From contig JBEKJP010000009.1 of assembly GCA_050011155.1 (NCBI GenBank), positions 1 through 64,000 on the forward strand: a stretch of 64,000 nt of DNA, written 5' to 3'. A program made the position numbers and the translations under genes. The stretch comes from Palsa-504 sp050011155. GTDB taxonomy: Bacteria > Actinomycetota > Actinomycetes > Streptosporangiales > Streptosporangiaceae. The notes under the pieces are model-generated. The model searched no databases and had not been told where the DNA came from. It saw only the letters and a list, made by a program, of their open reading frames with translations. Below, piece by piece: positions 49,620-59,500 of this stretch; position 1 is the first letter of the stretch; every line of letters starts with the position of its first letter.

Positions 49620-51908
49620 ATGCTGCCACATGTGACTACGCTCGACGAACCGCTGAACCGGGTGCTGGGGCCGAAGACGGCCAAGGCGCTGGAAGCGGCC
49701 TTCGGCATGCGATGCGTCGGCGAACTGCTCCGGCACTACCCGCGCCGCTACTACACCCGCGGCGAGCTGACCGACCTGTCCTCGCTGCGTGAGGGCGACC
49801 ACGTCACCGTGCTGGCCCGGGTCGACCACGTGAGCACGCACCCGATGCCGCAGCGGGGCGGCGCCGTGCGGGGCGAGGTGGTCATCACCGACGACCGGGC
49901 CAAGCTGGTGCTGACGTTCTTCTTCAAGGGCCGCGGCGGCCAGTACGTCCTGCGGCAGCTGGTGCCGGGCACGCTCGGCATGTTCGCCGGCACCGTGTCC
50001 AGCTTCCGCAACCGCCTGCAGCTGGTCCACCCGGAGTACGAGATGCTGCCCGGGGCGCCGCCCAACGCCGACCTCACGCCCGAGCTGGCGGCCGAGTTCG
50101 CCACCGAGATGATCCCGGTCTACCCGGCGAGCGCCAAGGCCAGCTCGTGGACGATCGCCCGTTCGGTCAAGACCGTGCTCGATCCGCTGGACGCGGGCGA
50201 GGACCCGATCCCGGCCGAGGTCAGGGAGCGGCACGGGCTGGCCGGGCGGGCCGAGGCCATCCGGGCCATTCACCGGCCGCTGGACCAGGGCGACCTGAGA
50301 CGGGCCCGGCACCGGCTCAAGTGGGACGAGGCGTTCATGCTGCAGTCCGCGCTGGCGCAGCGGCGGCTGGCCGCCGCGGCCATGCCGGCCATGCCGCGGC
50401 CGCGGACCGCGGGCGGCATCGCCGACGAGTTCGACACCAGGCTGCCGTTTTCCCTGACGGCCGGCCAGGTCGCGGTGGGCGAGACGATCGCGGCCGACCT
50501 GGCCTGCGCCTACCCGATGCACCGGCTGCTGCAGGGCGAGGTCGGCTCGGGCAAGACGGTGATCGCGATCCGGGCCATGCTGCAGGTGGTGGACGCGGGC
50601 GGCCAGGCCGCCCTGCTGGCGCCGACCGAGGTGCTCGCCCAGCAGCACTACCGCTCGATCACCGGCATGCTCGGCCCGCTGGCCGAGGGGGGCCAGCTCG
50701 GCGCGGGCGAGCACGCGACCGGCGTGACCCTGCTCACCGGTTCGGTCACCGCGGGCGCCCGGCGCGCCGCGCTGGCCGACGTGTTCACCGGCGACGCCGG
50801 GATCGTGATCGGCACCCACGCCCTCCTCGAGGACCAGGTCCAGTTCGCCGACCTGGGCCTGGTGGTGATCGACGAGCAGCACCGGTTCGGCGTGGAGCAG
50901 CGCGACGCGCTGCGGGCCAAGGCGGCCGGCAACCGGCCGCATGTCCTGGTCATGACGGCCACCCCGATCCCGCGCACGGTGGCCATGACCGTGTACGGCG
51001 ACCTGGAGACCTCCACGCTGACCGAGCTGCCCGCCGGGCGCTCGGCCATCGCCACCCACGTGGTGCCCGCGGCGGACAAGCCGCACTTCCTGGAGCGGGC
51101 CTGGGAGCGGGTCAAGGAGGAGGTGGCCCGGGGACGGCAGGCCTACGTGGTGTGCCCGCGGGTGGGTGACTCGAGCGCGGGCCCCGGCGACGTGGACTCC
51201 GAGGACGTCGATGCCAATGCCGATGTCGATGCCGAGGACGACTTCGGCGACGTGGACATGACCGGCGGCGTCCCGCGCGGCGTCGTGGGCAGCAGGCGCC
51301 AGCCGCTGTCGGTGCTCGACGTGGCCGGGACGCTGTCCGCGGGCCCGCTGGCCGGGCTGCGGCTCGGCATCCTGCACGGCAAGCTGCACCCGGACGAGAA
51401 GGACCGGGTGATGCGGGAGTTCAGCGCGGGCGAGATCAACGTCCTGGTCGCGACCACCGTGATCGAGGTCGGCGTCGACGTGCCGAACGCGACCGTGATG
51501 GTGATCATGGACGCGGAGCGCTTCGGCGTCTCCCAGCTGCACCAGCTCCGCGGCCGGGTCGGCCGGGGCGCCCACCCGGGCCTGTGCCTGCTGGTCACCG
51601 AGGCGCCCCCGGACAGTCCGCAGCGCGAGCGGCTCACCGCGGTGGCCGCCACGCTGGACGGCTTCCAGCTGTCCCGGCTCGACCTCGAGCAGCGTCGCGA
51701 GGGCGACGTCCTCGGCGCGGCCCAGGCCGGCCGCCACTCGAGCCTGCGCCTGCTGCAGCTGCTATCCGACGAGGACCTCATCGGGCAGGCCCGCGAGGAC
51801 GCGACCGAGCTGGTCACGGCCGATCCTCAGCTGGCCGCGCACCCCGCCCTGCGTACCGCCATCGACGACCTGTTCGGCTTCAGGGCCGAGTACCTCGACA
51901 AGACCTGA
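49620..51908 (+). CDS. recG: ATP-dependent DNA helicase RecG
   Basis: Branch-migration helicase that remodels stalled replication forks, about 762 residues. Start ATG 49620 or GTG 49632. The wedge OB domain spans about 50-180; Walker A LQGEVGSGKTVIAIRAM is near residue 305; the helicase box is VIDEQHRFGVEQR; motif VI is QLHQLRGRVGRG. An acidic, Asp-rich insert (DVDSEDVDANADVDAEDD, near residue 525) is longer than usual. Confidence 0.96.
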   Translation: MLPHVTTLDEPLNRVLGPKTAKALEAAFGMRCVGELLRHYPRRYYTRGELTDLSSLREGDHVTVLARVDHVSTHPMPQRGGAVRGEVVITDDRAKLVLTFFFKGRGGQYVLRQLVPGTLGMFAGTVSSFRNRLQLVHPEYEMLPGAPPNADLTPELAAEFATEMIPVYPASAKASSWTIARSVKTVLDPLDAGEDPIPAEVRERHGLAGRAEAIRAIHRPLDQGDLRRARHRLKWDEAFMLQSALAQRRLAAAAMPAMPRPRTAGGIADEFDTRLPFSLTAGQVAVGETIAADLACAYPMHRLLQGEVGSGKTVIAIRAMLQVVDAGGQAALLAPTEVLAQQHYRSITGMLGPLAEGGQLGAGEHATGVTLLTGSVTAGARRAALADVFTGDAGIVIGTHALLEDQVQFADLGLVVIDEQHRFGVEQRDALRAKAAGNRPHVLVMTATPIPRTVAMTVYGDLETSTLTELPAGRSAIATHVVPAADKPHFLERAWERVKEEVARGRQAYVVCPRVGDSSAGPGDVDSEDVDANADVDAEDDFGDVDMTGGVPRGVVGSRRQPLSVLDVAGTLSAGPLAGLRLGILHGKLHPDEKDRVMREFSAGEINVLVATTVIEVGVDVPNATVMVIMDAERFGVSQLHQLRGRVGRGAHPGLCLLVTEAPPDSPQRERLTAVAATLDGFQLSRLDLEQRREGDVLGAAQAGRHSSLRLLQLLSDEDLIGQAREDATELVTADPQLAAHPALRTAIDDLFGFRAEYLDKT

Positions 51909-51980
51909 GTGTGGCCCTCCTCACGGTCATGACCTGAGGGGCCTGTAGGCGGATGGGGCCCGGGCGTGCACACTTAAGGG

Positions 51981-52577
51981 GTGGCACGCGTTATCGCTGG
52001 CGAGGCGGGTGGCCGCCGTCTGGCGGTCCCGGACGGCCGGGATACCCGGCCGACCAGCGACCGCGCCCGCGAAGGGCTGTTCGCCACGATCACCTCGGTC
52101 GCGGGCCCGCTGGACGGCGCCCGGGTCCTGGACCTGTACGCGGGCTCAGGCGCGGTCGGCCTCGAGGCCCTGTCCCGCGGCGCCGGCCGCGTGCTGCTGG
52201 TCGAGCAGGGCGCCCGGGCCGTCCGCGTGATCAGGGAGAACATCGAGGCGATCGGCCTGCCGGGGGCCGTGCTGGTGGCCGACCGGGTGGAGCGGGTGCT
52301 GGCCCGCGGGCCGGACGGGGAGTGCTACGACGTCGTGTTCGCCGATCCGCCGTACGCGCTGGCGGACGCGGCGGTGCAGCGCGTCCTCGCGCTGCTCGCC
52401 GACGGCGGCTGGCTGGCGCCCGGGGCGCTGGTGATCGTGGAGCGCGCCACCCGCTCAGGACCGGTGCGCTGGCCGGGCGGGTTCACGCCCGACCGGGAGC
52501 GCCGTTACGGGGAAGCGACCTTCTGGTACGGACTCGCTCCGGATAATCCCGCGCCCGCGGGGGAGCGAGGGTCATGA
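51981..52577 (+). CDS. rsmD: 16S rRNA (guanine-966-N2)-methyltransferase
   Basis: 198 residues, GTG 51981. Motif I VLDLYAGSGAVGLEALSRGA near residue 48, catalytic VFADPPYAL near 117, and the N-terminal RVIAGEAGGRRLAVPDGRDT-type segment. Followed by coaD as in most bacteria. Confidence 0.95.
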   Translation: MARVIAGEAGGRRLAVPDGRDTRPTSDRAREGLFATITSVAGPLDGARVLDLYAGSGAVGLEALSRGAGRVLLVEQGARAVRVIRENIEAIGLPGAVLVADRVERVLARGPDGECYDVVFADPPYALADAAVQRVLALLADGGWLAPGALVIVERATRSGPVRWPGGFTPDRERRYGEATFWYGLAPDNPAPAGERGS

Positions 52578-52614
52578 TCGACTACTCGCCGATGAGCAGA
52601 AGGGGTGCCGCCGC

Positions 52615-53094
52615 GTGCAACGCGTAGTCTGCCCAGGTTCTTTCGATCCGGTCACCAACGGTCACCTCGACATCATCAGCCGGGCCGCCGGCCTGTACGA
52701 CGAGGTCATCGTGGCGGTGCTGATCAACGTGACCAAGAAGAGCTTGTTCACCGTCGACGAGCGCGTCGAGATGCTGGGCCAGACCACCGCCCGCTACGGC
52801 AACGTGCGGATCGAGCGGTTCTACGGCCTGCTGGTTGACTTCTGCGCGGCCAACGGGATCACCGCCGTGATCAAGGGGCTGCGGGCCGTCACCGACTTCG
52901 AGTACGAGATGCAGATGGCGCAGATGAACTACCGGATGGCCAAGGTCGAGACGCTGTTCATGACCACCAACCCGCTCTACTCGTTCCTGTCCTCCAGCCT
53001 GGTCAAGGAGATCGCCAGGTACGGCGGGGACGTCAGCGGGCTGGTCCCCGAGCTGGTCCTTTCCCGGCTGCGCGAGCGCCTGGCCGAGGAATAA
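52615..53094 (+). CDS. coaD: Phosphopantetheine adenylyltransferase
   Basis: 159 residues, GTG 52615, penultimate step of coenzyme A synthesis. N-terminal VCPGSFDPVTNGHLDIISRA contains the TNGH nucleotidyl-transfer motif; FLSSSLVKEIARYGGDVSGL is near residue 125. Length is standard. Confidence 0.97.
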   Translation: MQRVVCPGSFDPVTNGHLDIISRAAGLYDEVIVAVLINVTKKSLFTVDERVEMLGQTTARYGNVRIERFYGLLVDFCAANGITAVIKGLRAVTDFEYEMQMAQMNYRMAKVETLFMTTNPLYSFLSSSLVKEIARYGGDVSGLVPELVLSRLRERLAEE

Positions 53095-53222
53095 GGCCGA
53101 GGAATAATGCCAGCATCTGGCCGGGGCGGAATATCTGCCGCCCGTGGTCAAGTTGGGAATACCACGCACCGCCGGTAGGCTGTGCCCTCGGTTTCCCTTT
53201 CACTCGACACGAGTACACTGTC

Positions 53223-53870
53223 ATGCCCAGCACACGCACACATGCACCCCGAGGGGCGCTTGTCTTTGACATGCGCCTGCTCGGCCGTCAGGCCGGCTCC
53301 GCGCTGACCCAGACCCGGACCGTCCCCGCGCCCGAGGACTTGCGCCTCGAGCTCATCGGCGTGCCGGTCGGGGCGGACGTGGTGCTTGAGGTCAGGTTCG
53401 AGGCGGTTTCCGAGGGCGTACTCGCCACCGGGACCGTGGTCGCGCCGCTCGCGGGCGAGTGCGCTCGCTGCCTGACCCCGATGACCTCGTCCGTTACCGC
53501 CAGCTTCCAGGAGCTTTACCTGTACGCTGACGGCCGCCACGACAAGCACGACAGACACGACAGACACGACAAGTACGACGACTCCGACGAGCAGGGCGAC
53601 GAGGAGCTTTACCACCTCAACGGTGACCTGCTCGACCTGGAGCCGGCCTTCCGTGACGCGGTAGTGCTCGCGCTGCCGATGTCACCGCTGTGCCGGGAGG
53701 ACTGTCCCGGGCTGTGCGCCGAATGCGGCCTGCCGCTCGCCGACGCCGGCCCCGGCCACCAGCACGGGTCGGCGACCGATCCGAGGTGGGCCGCCCTGGG
53801 GCAGCTGAGCGATACCGAAGACAAAGATCAGGACCGGCGCGCCGGCGCCATCGACCTACAGGAGGGCTGA
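53223..53870 (+). CDS. DUF177 (YceD-like) metal-binding protein
   Basis: 215 residues, linked to 23S rRNA accumulation in other organisms and nearly always next to rpmF. Cys pairs CARC near residue 80 and CREDCPGLCAECG near 160 fit zinc binding. Between them is a charged repeat of His-Asp-Lys/Arg units (about residues 103-117) encoded by nine-base tandem repeats. The N-terminus has the usual VFDMRLLGRQAGS. RpmF follows after one base. Confidence 0.9.
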   Translation: MPSTRTHAPRGALVFDMRLLGRQAGSALTQTRTVPAPEDLRLELIGVPVGADVVLEVRFEAVSEGVLATGTVVAPLAGECARCLTPMTSSVTASFQELYLYADGRHDKHDRHDRHDKYDDSDEQGDEELYHLNGDLLDLEPAFRDAVVLALPMSPLCREDCPGLCAECGLPLADAGPGHQHGSATDPRWAALGQLSDTEDKDQDRRAGAIDLQEG

Positions 53871-53871
53871 C

Positions 53872-54051
53872 GTGGCGGTTCCCAAGCGGAGGATGTCCCG
53901 CAGTAACACCCGATCCCGACGTTCGAACTGGAAGGCCACCGCGGCTTCGCTGGTGAGCTGCCCGCAGTGCCACGAGCCGAAGCTGTCGCACGTGGCCTGC
54001 CCGACCTGCGGCACCTACCGGCGGCGCCAGGTCATCAAGCCATCATCTTGA
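53872..54051 (+). CDS. rpmF: 50S ribosomal protein L32
   Basis: 59 residues read from GTG 53872 to TGA 54049, with ACAGGAGGG upstream. It begins MAVPKRRMSRSNTRSRRSNW and carries the zinc pairs CPQC and CPTCGTY. Its position between DUF177 and rnc is the conserved one. Confidence 0.97.
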   Translation: MAVPKRRMSRSNTRSRRSNWKATAASLVSCPQCHEPKLSHVACPTCGTYRRRQVIKPSS

Positions 54052-54137
54052 GGATGCTGCGTGTGCCTGGCCGCTGCGGGGCGTTATATCTCGCGTCCGG
54101 CCGGGCATCATCAGCGAGTGCTTGGAGGAGGGACGCG

Positions 54138-54902
54138 TTGGGCGTCGTGAGCCGGTCCTGGGATGGCGGCGTGAACGCCGGAAAAGATCCCGCTGAGCTC
54201 AGGCACGCCCTCGGCGTGCCCATCATGCCCAAGTCGCTCGAGCGCGCGCTGACGCACCGTTCCTACGCGTACGAGAACGACAACCCGCCCACCAACGAGC
54301 GGCTGGAGTTCCTCGGCGACTCGGTCCTCGGCGTGGTCGTGACCGACACGCTGTACCGCGGCTACCCCAGCCTGCCCGAGGGCCAGCTGGCCAAGCTGCG
54401 CGCCGCGGTCGTCCAGATGGGCGCGCTGGCCGAGGTGGCCCGCGAGCTGAACCTGGGCGACTACGTGCGGCTGGGCCGGGGCGAGCAGGTCACCGGCGGC
54501 CGGAACAAGCCCTCGATCCTGGCCGACACGCTGGAAGCGGTGATCGGCGCGGTGTACATCGACTGCGGGCTGCCCGAGGCGAGCGCGCTCGTCCACCGGC
54601 TGTTCGACCCGGTGATCGCCCGGTCGGCGCGGCTCGGCGCGGGCCTGGACTGGAAGACCTCGCTGCAGGAGCTCACCGCGGTCAAGATGCTGGGCGTGCC
54701 CGACTACCAGGTCGAGGAGAGCGGCCCGGATCACCAGAAGTCGTTCCGGGCCACGGTCAAGGTCGGCGGCCGTGAGTACGGCTCCGGCGTGGGGCGAACC
54801 AAGAAGGCGGCCGAGCAGCAGGCCGCCGAGGCGGCCTGGCGGGCCATCACCGCGGAATCGGCCGGAGACGATCTGCCTCCCGCCGACCCGCACGACGGGT
54901 AA
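54138..54902 (+). CDS. rnc: Ribonuclease III
   Basis: Double-strand-specific RNase, 254 residues. The start is TTG 54138 with GGAGGAGGG five bases upstream; GTG 54147 is an alternative. Signature NERLEFLGDSVLGVVV near residue 55, second catalytic region LADTLEAVIGAVYID near 130, and a dsRNA-binding domain from about 170 (TSLQELTAVKMLGVPDYQVE) to GRTKKAAEQQAAEAAW. Confidence 0.96.
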   Translation: MGVVSRSWDGGVNAGKDPAELRHALGVPIMPKSLERALTHRSYAYENDNPPTNERLEFLGDSVLGVVVTDTLYRGYPSLPEGQLAKLRAAVVQMGALAEVARELNLGDYVRLGRGEQVTGGRNKPSILADTLEAVIGAVYIDCGLPEASALVHRLFDPVIARSARLGAGLDWKTSLQELTAVKMLGVPDYQVEESGPDHQKSFRATVKVGGREYGSGVGRTKKAAEQQAAEAAWRAITAESAGDDLPPADPHDG

Positions 54903-54929
54903 GACCCGAACAGAAAGAGCTGACTGCGG

Positions 54930-55778
54930 GTGCCTGAGCTGCCCGAGGTCGAGACGGTCCGTCGCGGCCTCGAAGATCACGTCGTGGGCCGGACCGTCGA
55001 GACCGTCCGCGTCCTGCACCCGCGCGCCGTGCGCAGGCAGCCGGCGGGCGCGGCCGAGTTCGAGACCGCGCTGGCCGGCCGGAGCCTGGACCGGGCCCGG
55101 CGGCGCGGCAAGTACCTGTGGCTGTCGGTCGGCGAGGACGCCCTGCTCGCCCACCTCGGGATGAGCGGCCAGCTGCTCGTCGGCCAGACCGGCCCACCCT
55201 CGTCGCATGTCAGGATCTGGTTCACTTTCACTGACGGCGGCCCCGACCTGCGCTTCACCGACCAGCGGACGTTCGGCTACATGTGGGTGGTGCGGGACGG
55301 CGCGGAGCTGCCCGGCCCGATCGCGCACATCGCCCCCGACCCGTTCGAGGCCGCCTTCGACCCGGCCGCCCTGTCCGTGCGGCTGCGCACTCGCCACACC
55401 GGCGTCAAGCGCGCCCTGCTGGACCAGTCACTGATCAGCGGCGTCGGCAACATCTACGCCGACGAGGCGCTGTGGCGGGCCCGGCTGCACTGGGCCCGCC
55501 CCACCGAGACGCTGAACGGTCCCGAGGTGAGCCGCCTGCTGTCCGCGGTCCGCGAGGTCCTCGGCGAGGCCCTGGCCGTCGGCGGCACCTCGTTCGACGA
55601 CCTCTACGTCAACGTCAACGGCGAGAGCGGCTACTTCGAGCGCTCGCTGGCCGTCTACGGCCGGGAGGGCCTCCCCTGCCCGCGCTGCGGCACCCCCGTC
55701 CGCCGCGACTCCTTCATGAACCGCTCTTCCTACACCTGCCCCCGCTGCCAGCCCCGCCCCCGCCGCCCCCGCCTCTGA
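54930..55778 (+). CDS. mutM: Formamidopyrimidine-DNA glycosylase
   Basis: Base-excision repair enzyme for oxidised purines, 282 residues from GTG 54930. N-terminal catalytic PELPEVETV, helix-two-turn-helix LISGVGNIYADEALWRA near residue 170, and a C-terminal zinc finger CPRCGTPVRR ... SYTCPRC. Ends in a Pro/Arg-rich tail. Confidence 0.96.
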   Translation: MPELPEVETVRRGLEDHVVGRTVETVRVLHPRAVRRQPAGAAEFETALAGRSLDRARRRGKYLWLSVGEDALLAHLGMSGQLLVGQTGPPSSHVRIWFTFTDGGPDLRFTDQRTFGYMWVVRDGAELPGPIAHIAPDPFEAAFDPAALSVRLRTRHTGVKRALLDQSLISGVGNIYADEALWRARLHWARPTETLNGPEVSRLLSAVREVLGEALAVGGTSFDDLYVNVNGESGYFERSLAVYGREGLPCPRCGTPVRRDSFMNRSSYTCPRCQPRPRRPRL

Positions 55779-56035
55779 TCACGTTCCGCATCCGGCTGGT
55801 ATCACTAAGCCCAGGTAGGCGTCTGGCGGCCAGGCAGGCTTGTCACGCCCCGTGAGTAACGTTACGGTGAAACAGGTTGTTGCGGTCTATACCGTCCATA
55901 ACGGGCATCTGGCGCCCCTCAACTTGACCAGCCCAGGCTTGGATGCGACACTAGTTGCTGTTGGTTGCGCGCGCGGATCCGCGCGTGTTAAGTAATGTGC
56001 CCACTCTGGTCACTCAGCGTGGAGGACCTTTTACA
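55779..56035. other. Gap with a perfect 10-bp palindrome
   Basis: GTAACGTTAC at 55856-55865 is a perfect palindrome in an AT-richer block that should hold the promoter of the small coiled-coil gene. No other feature seen. Confidence 0.4.
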
Positions 56036-56227
56036 ATGGCGAAGGCTCTATTCGGCCACGTCGGCGGTCCCGATCCCCGCATGATTTCCGAGATGCGCCG
56101 CCTCCAGCAGCGAGTACGCGACCTCGAAGCCGAGCTTGTCCGGCTTCAGGAAGAGAATGACGCACTCAATGTTGAGGCTGGTCACGAGGACATGTTGGTG
56201 GCGGATCGCGAGCCTGCTTACGTCTAA
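56036..56227 (+). CDS. Small coiled-coil protein, function unknown
   Basis: 63 residues; ATG 56036 has GGAGGA nine bases upstream. The middle (ISEMRRLQQRVRDLEAELVR) is a heptad-type coiled coil and the tail is acidic. Third-position GC is lower than in neighbours but the ribosome site, own terminator and position between mutM and smc support a real gene. No family recognised. Confidence 0.75.
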   Translation: MAKALFGHVGGPDPRMISEMRRLQQRVRDLEAELVRLQEENDALNVEAGHEDMLVADREPAYV

Positions 56228-56268
56228 CGGACGCAGGCGGACGCGGCAAAAAAGACAGAGAACGGATC

Positions 56269-56300
56269 AGGGGCGCCTTTTGGCGGCGCCCCTCTTCGTT
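56269..56300 (+). terminator. Intrinsic terminator
   Basis: AGGGGCGCC (56269-56277) pairs with GGCGCCCCT (56285-56293), followed by CTTCGTTTT. Ends the small coiled-coil gene. Confidence 0.88.
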
Positions 56301-56590
56301 TTATATCTGCCCGTTATATGTCGTATGTCATTAATCACACGGGCGGCAACGGCACATCATGATCAGGTCGTAGCCTTGATCAGTTCACGGTGCTGAGCTG
56401 GCCTTGGCCGCATCATGCTGCCGGTTACGAGCATACCGTGACACGGCTGTCACCGGGTGTCCCCGCCGGGGCTTCCGGTGGTTTGTCATGCTTTCCGGGG
56501 AACGGCGCGCGATGTCAGCCGCAGTTCGCTGTTTCTGTCGGTGCCGGGCGGTAAGGTGCGGGGAAGCCAGGCGGGGGAGGAGGGGCGTTC
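56301..56590. other. Promoter region of smc
   Basis: About 290 bases without a credible frame. GGGGGAGGAGGGG just before 56591 is the smc ribosome site. I see no strong palindrome. Confidence 0.4.
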
Positions 56591-59500
56591 GTGTACCTGA
56601 AGAACCTCACCCTGCGCGGCTTCAAATCCTTCGCCTCCGCGACCACGCTGCGCCTCGAACCCGGCATCACCTGCGTCGTCGGGCCGAACGGTTCGGGTAA
56701 GTCCAACATCGTCGACGCCCTCTCCTGGGTCATGGGCGAGCAGGGCGCCAAGTCGCTGCGCGGCGGCAAGATGGAGGACGTCGTCTTCGCGGGCACCACC
56801 TCACGGCCGCCGCTCGGCCGGGCCGAGGTGACGCTGACCATCGACAACAGCGACGGCGCGCTGCCAATCGACTACACCGAGGTGACGATCAGCCGCCTCA
56901 TGTTCCGGTCCGGGCAGAGCGAGTACGCCATCAACGGCGACCACTGCCGCCTGCTCGACGTCCAGGACCTGCTGTCCGACTCGGGCCTGGGCCGGGAGAT
57001 GCACGTGATCGTCGGGCAGGGCCAGCTCGACGAGATCCTGCACTCGGGCCCGGAGGCCAGGCGCGCCCTGATCGAGGAAGCGGCCGGCGTGCTCAAGCAC
57101 CGCAAGCGCAAGGAGAAGGCGCTGCGGAAGCTGGAGGCCATGCAGGTCAACCTGACCCGGCTGGTCGACCTCACCGCCGAGCTGAGCCGCCGGCTCAAGC
57201 CGCTGGGCCGCCAGGCCGAGGTGGCCAGGAAGGCCGCCGTCATCCAGGCCGAGCTGCGCGACGCCCGGCTCCGGCTGCTGGCCGACGACTACGTGACGCT
57301 CGCCGCCGACCTGGCCAGGGACGAAGCCGACGAAGCGGCCGTGCTGACCCGGCGGGCCGCCCTGGAGACCGAGGTCGGCCAGGCCCGGGCTCGCGAGGCC
57401 GAGCTGGACCAGGCCGCCCAGCAGGCCTCGGCCGTGCTGGGCCGGGCCCAGGAGACCTGGTTCGCGCTGTCCTCGCTGACCGAGCGGCTCCGCTCCACCC
57501 AGCACCTGGCCGCGCAGCGGCATACCTTGCTGACCGAGGCGACCGCCGAGCCGGACCGTCCCGGCCGCGACCCCGACGAGCTGGACCGGCAGGCCGACGA
57601 GCTGCGCGAGGAAGAGGAAGGCCTGCACGAGCGGCTGGCCGCCGGCCGCCAGGTCCTGGCCGCCGCCGCGGCCGAGCGCGCCGCCGCCGAAGCCCAGCTG
57701 GCCGCGGCCGAGCGCCGTCAGGCCGAGGGGGCCAAGGCCGCCGCCGCCCGGGCGAACCGGGTGGCCCGGCTGCGCGAGCAGGTCGGCGCGGCCGACAGCC
57801 GCAGCGCGGCCGCGCGCGAGGAGATGGACCGGCTCGAGGTCTCCGCGGCCGAGGCGCGCGAGCGCGCCACCGGAGCTCAGGACCAGTACGAGGACGTCCA
57901 GGAGCTGTCCGGCGGGGGAGACGAGGACCGTAGCGAGCTGATCGCCGCGCACGAGCAGGCCGCCGCGACCTTGACCCAATCGGCCGAACGGGTCAAGGTT
58001 CTCCGCACCGCCGAACGCGAGAGCGCTCGTGACCTGGCCGCCCGGCGGGCGCGCGCGGAGACGCTAGCGGAAGCCGCGCGGCGTGGCGTGGACGCCTCGG
58101 GCGCCCTGCTCGCCGATCCGGGCCGGTTCAGCGGGGTGATCGGCTCGTTCGCGGCCCGGCTGCGGGTGGCCAAGGGGTTCGAGGTGGCGATCACCGCCGC
58201 CCTGGGCGCCGCCGCCGAGGCGGTGGCGGTGGCGGGCCTGGACGCGGCCGCGGGCATCCTGGCCATCCTGCGCGACGCCGACGCGGGCAGCGCCGCCCTC
58301 GTAGTCGCCGAGCCTCCCGCAACATCCGATCCCTTCGCCCCATTCGACTCCGCAATCCCGAGCGCCCCGCCAGTCCCGGCAGGTACCGCGATCCCCGCCA
58401 CCGAACTCGTGCGGGCACCCGACGCCCTGGCCGAGGCCACGTCCGAGCTTCTGCACGACGTTGTCGTGGTGGCGGACCTAACCGAAGCACGCCGCTTCGT
58501 TCGGGAAAATCCTGATCGGCGGGCCGTGACGCGGGACGGTGACCTGCTCGGGGCCCACTGGGCCCAAGGCGGCGGCGCGCGGCCGCAGAGCCTGTTCGAG
58601 ATGCGGGCGGCGGCGGACGAGGCGGCGGCCGGGCTGGCCGAGGCCGAGCGGCGGTGCGAGGAAGCGGCCGAGGCGCTGGCGATCGCGGCCGAGGCCGAGG
58701 AAACCGCCCGCCAGGCGGTGGCGCAGGCGCTGGCCCGCAGGCACGAGGCCGACGCGGCCGCGTCGGAGGTCTCCGGGCGGCTCGGCCGGCTGGCGGGCGC
58801 GGCCCGGGCCGCGCGGGACGAGGCCGACCGGGTGGAGGCGGCCATCACCTCGGCCCGGCTGGCGGCCGAGAAGGACCTGACCCGGCTCGAGCAGCTCCGG
58901 CAGGAGCTGACCGAGGCGGAGGCCGCGGCCGAGGAGCCGGACGAGCCGCTCCGGGACGACGAGGCCCGCACGGACCTGGCCGAGCGGTGCGTCGCCGCGC
59001 GCAACGCCGAGATGGAGGCCAGGCTCGAGGTCAGGACGGCGGAGGAGCGGCTGCGGGCGATCGGCGGCCGCGCCGATTCCCTGGCCGCCACCGCGGCCGC
59101 CGAACGGGCCACCAGGCAGCGCGCGGCCGAGCGGCGCCGCCGTCAGGTCGAGCAGGCCGCCGTGGCCCGGGCCGTCGCGCTCGGCGCCCGGTACGCGGTC
59201 GAGGCGGCCGAGCATTCGGTGAACCAGGCGCTGGCCCGGCGGGCCGACGCCGAGACGGCCAGCGCGGCCGGCGCGGCCGAGCTCAAGGTGGTCCGGGCCC
59301 GGGTCCGCGAGCTGGCGGCCGACCTGGACACCGTGGTGAACACCGCGCACGGCACCGAGATCGCCCGGGCCGAGCACCGGCTGCGGCTGCAGCAGCTGGC
59401 CGAGCACGCGCTGGAGGAGTTCGGCGTCGAGGGTGACGTGCTGGTGGCCGAGTACGGGCCCGAGGTGCCCGTCCCGGTGATCGGCGATGAGGACGCCTTG

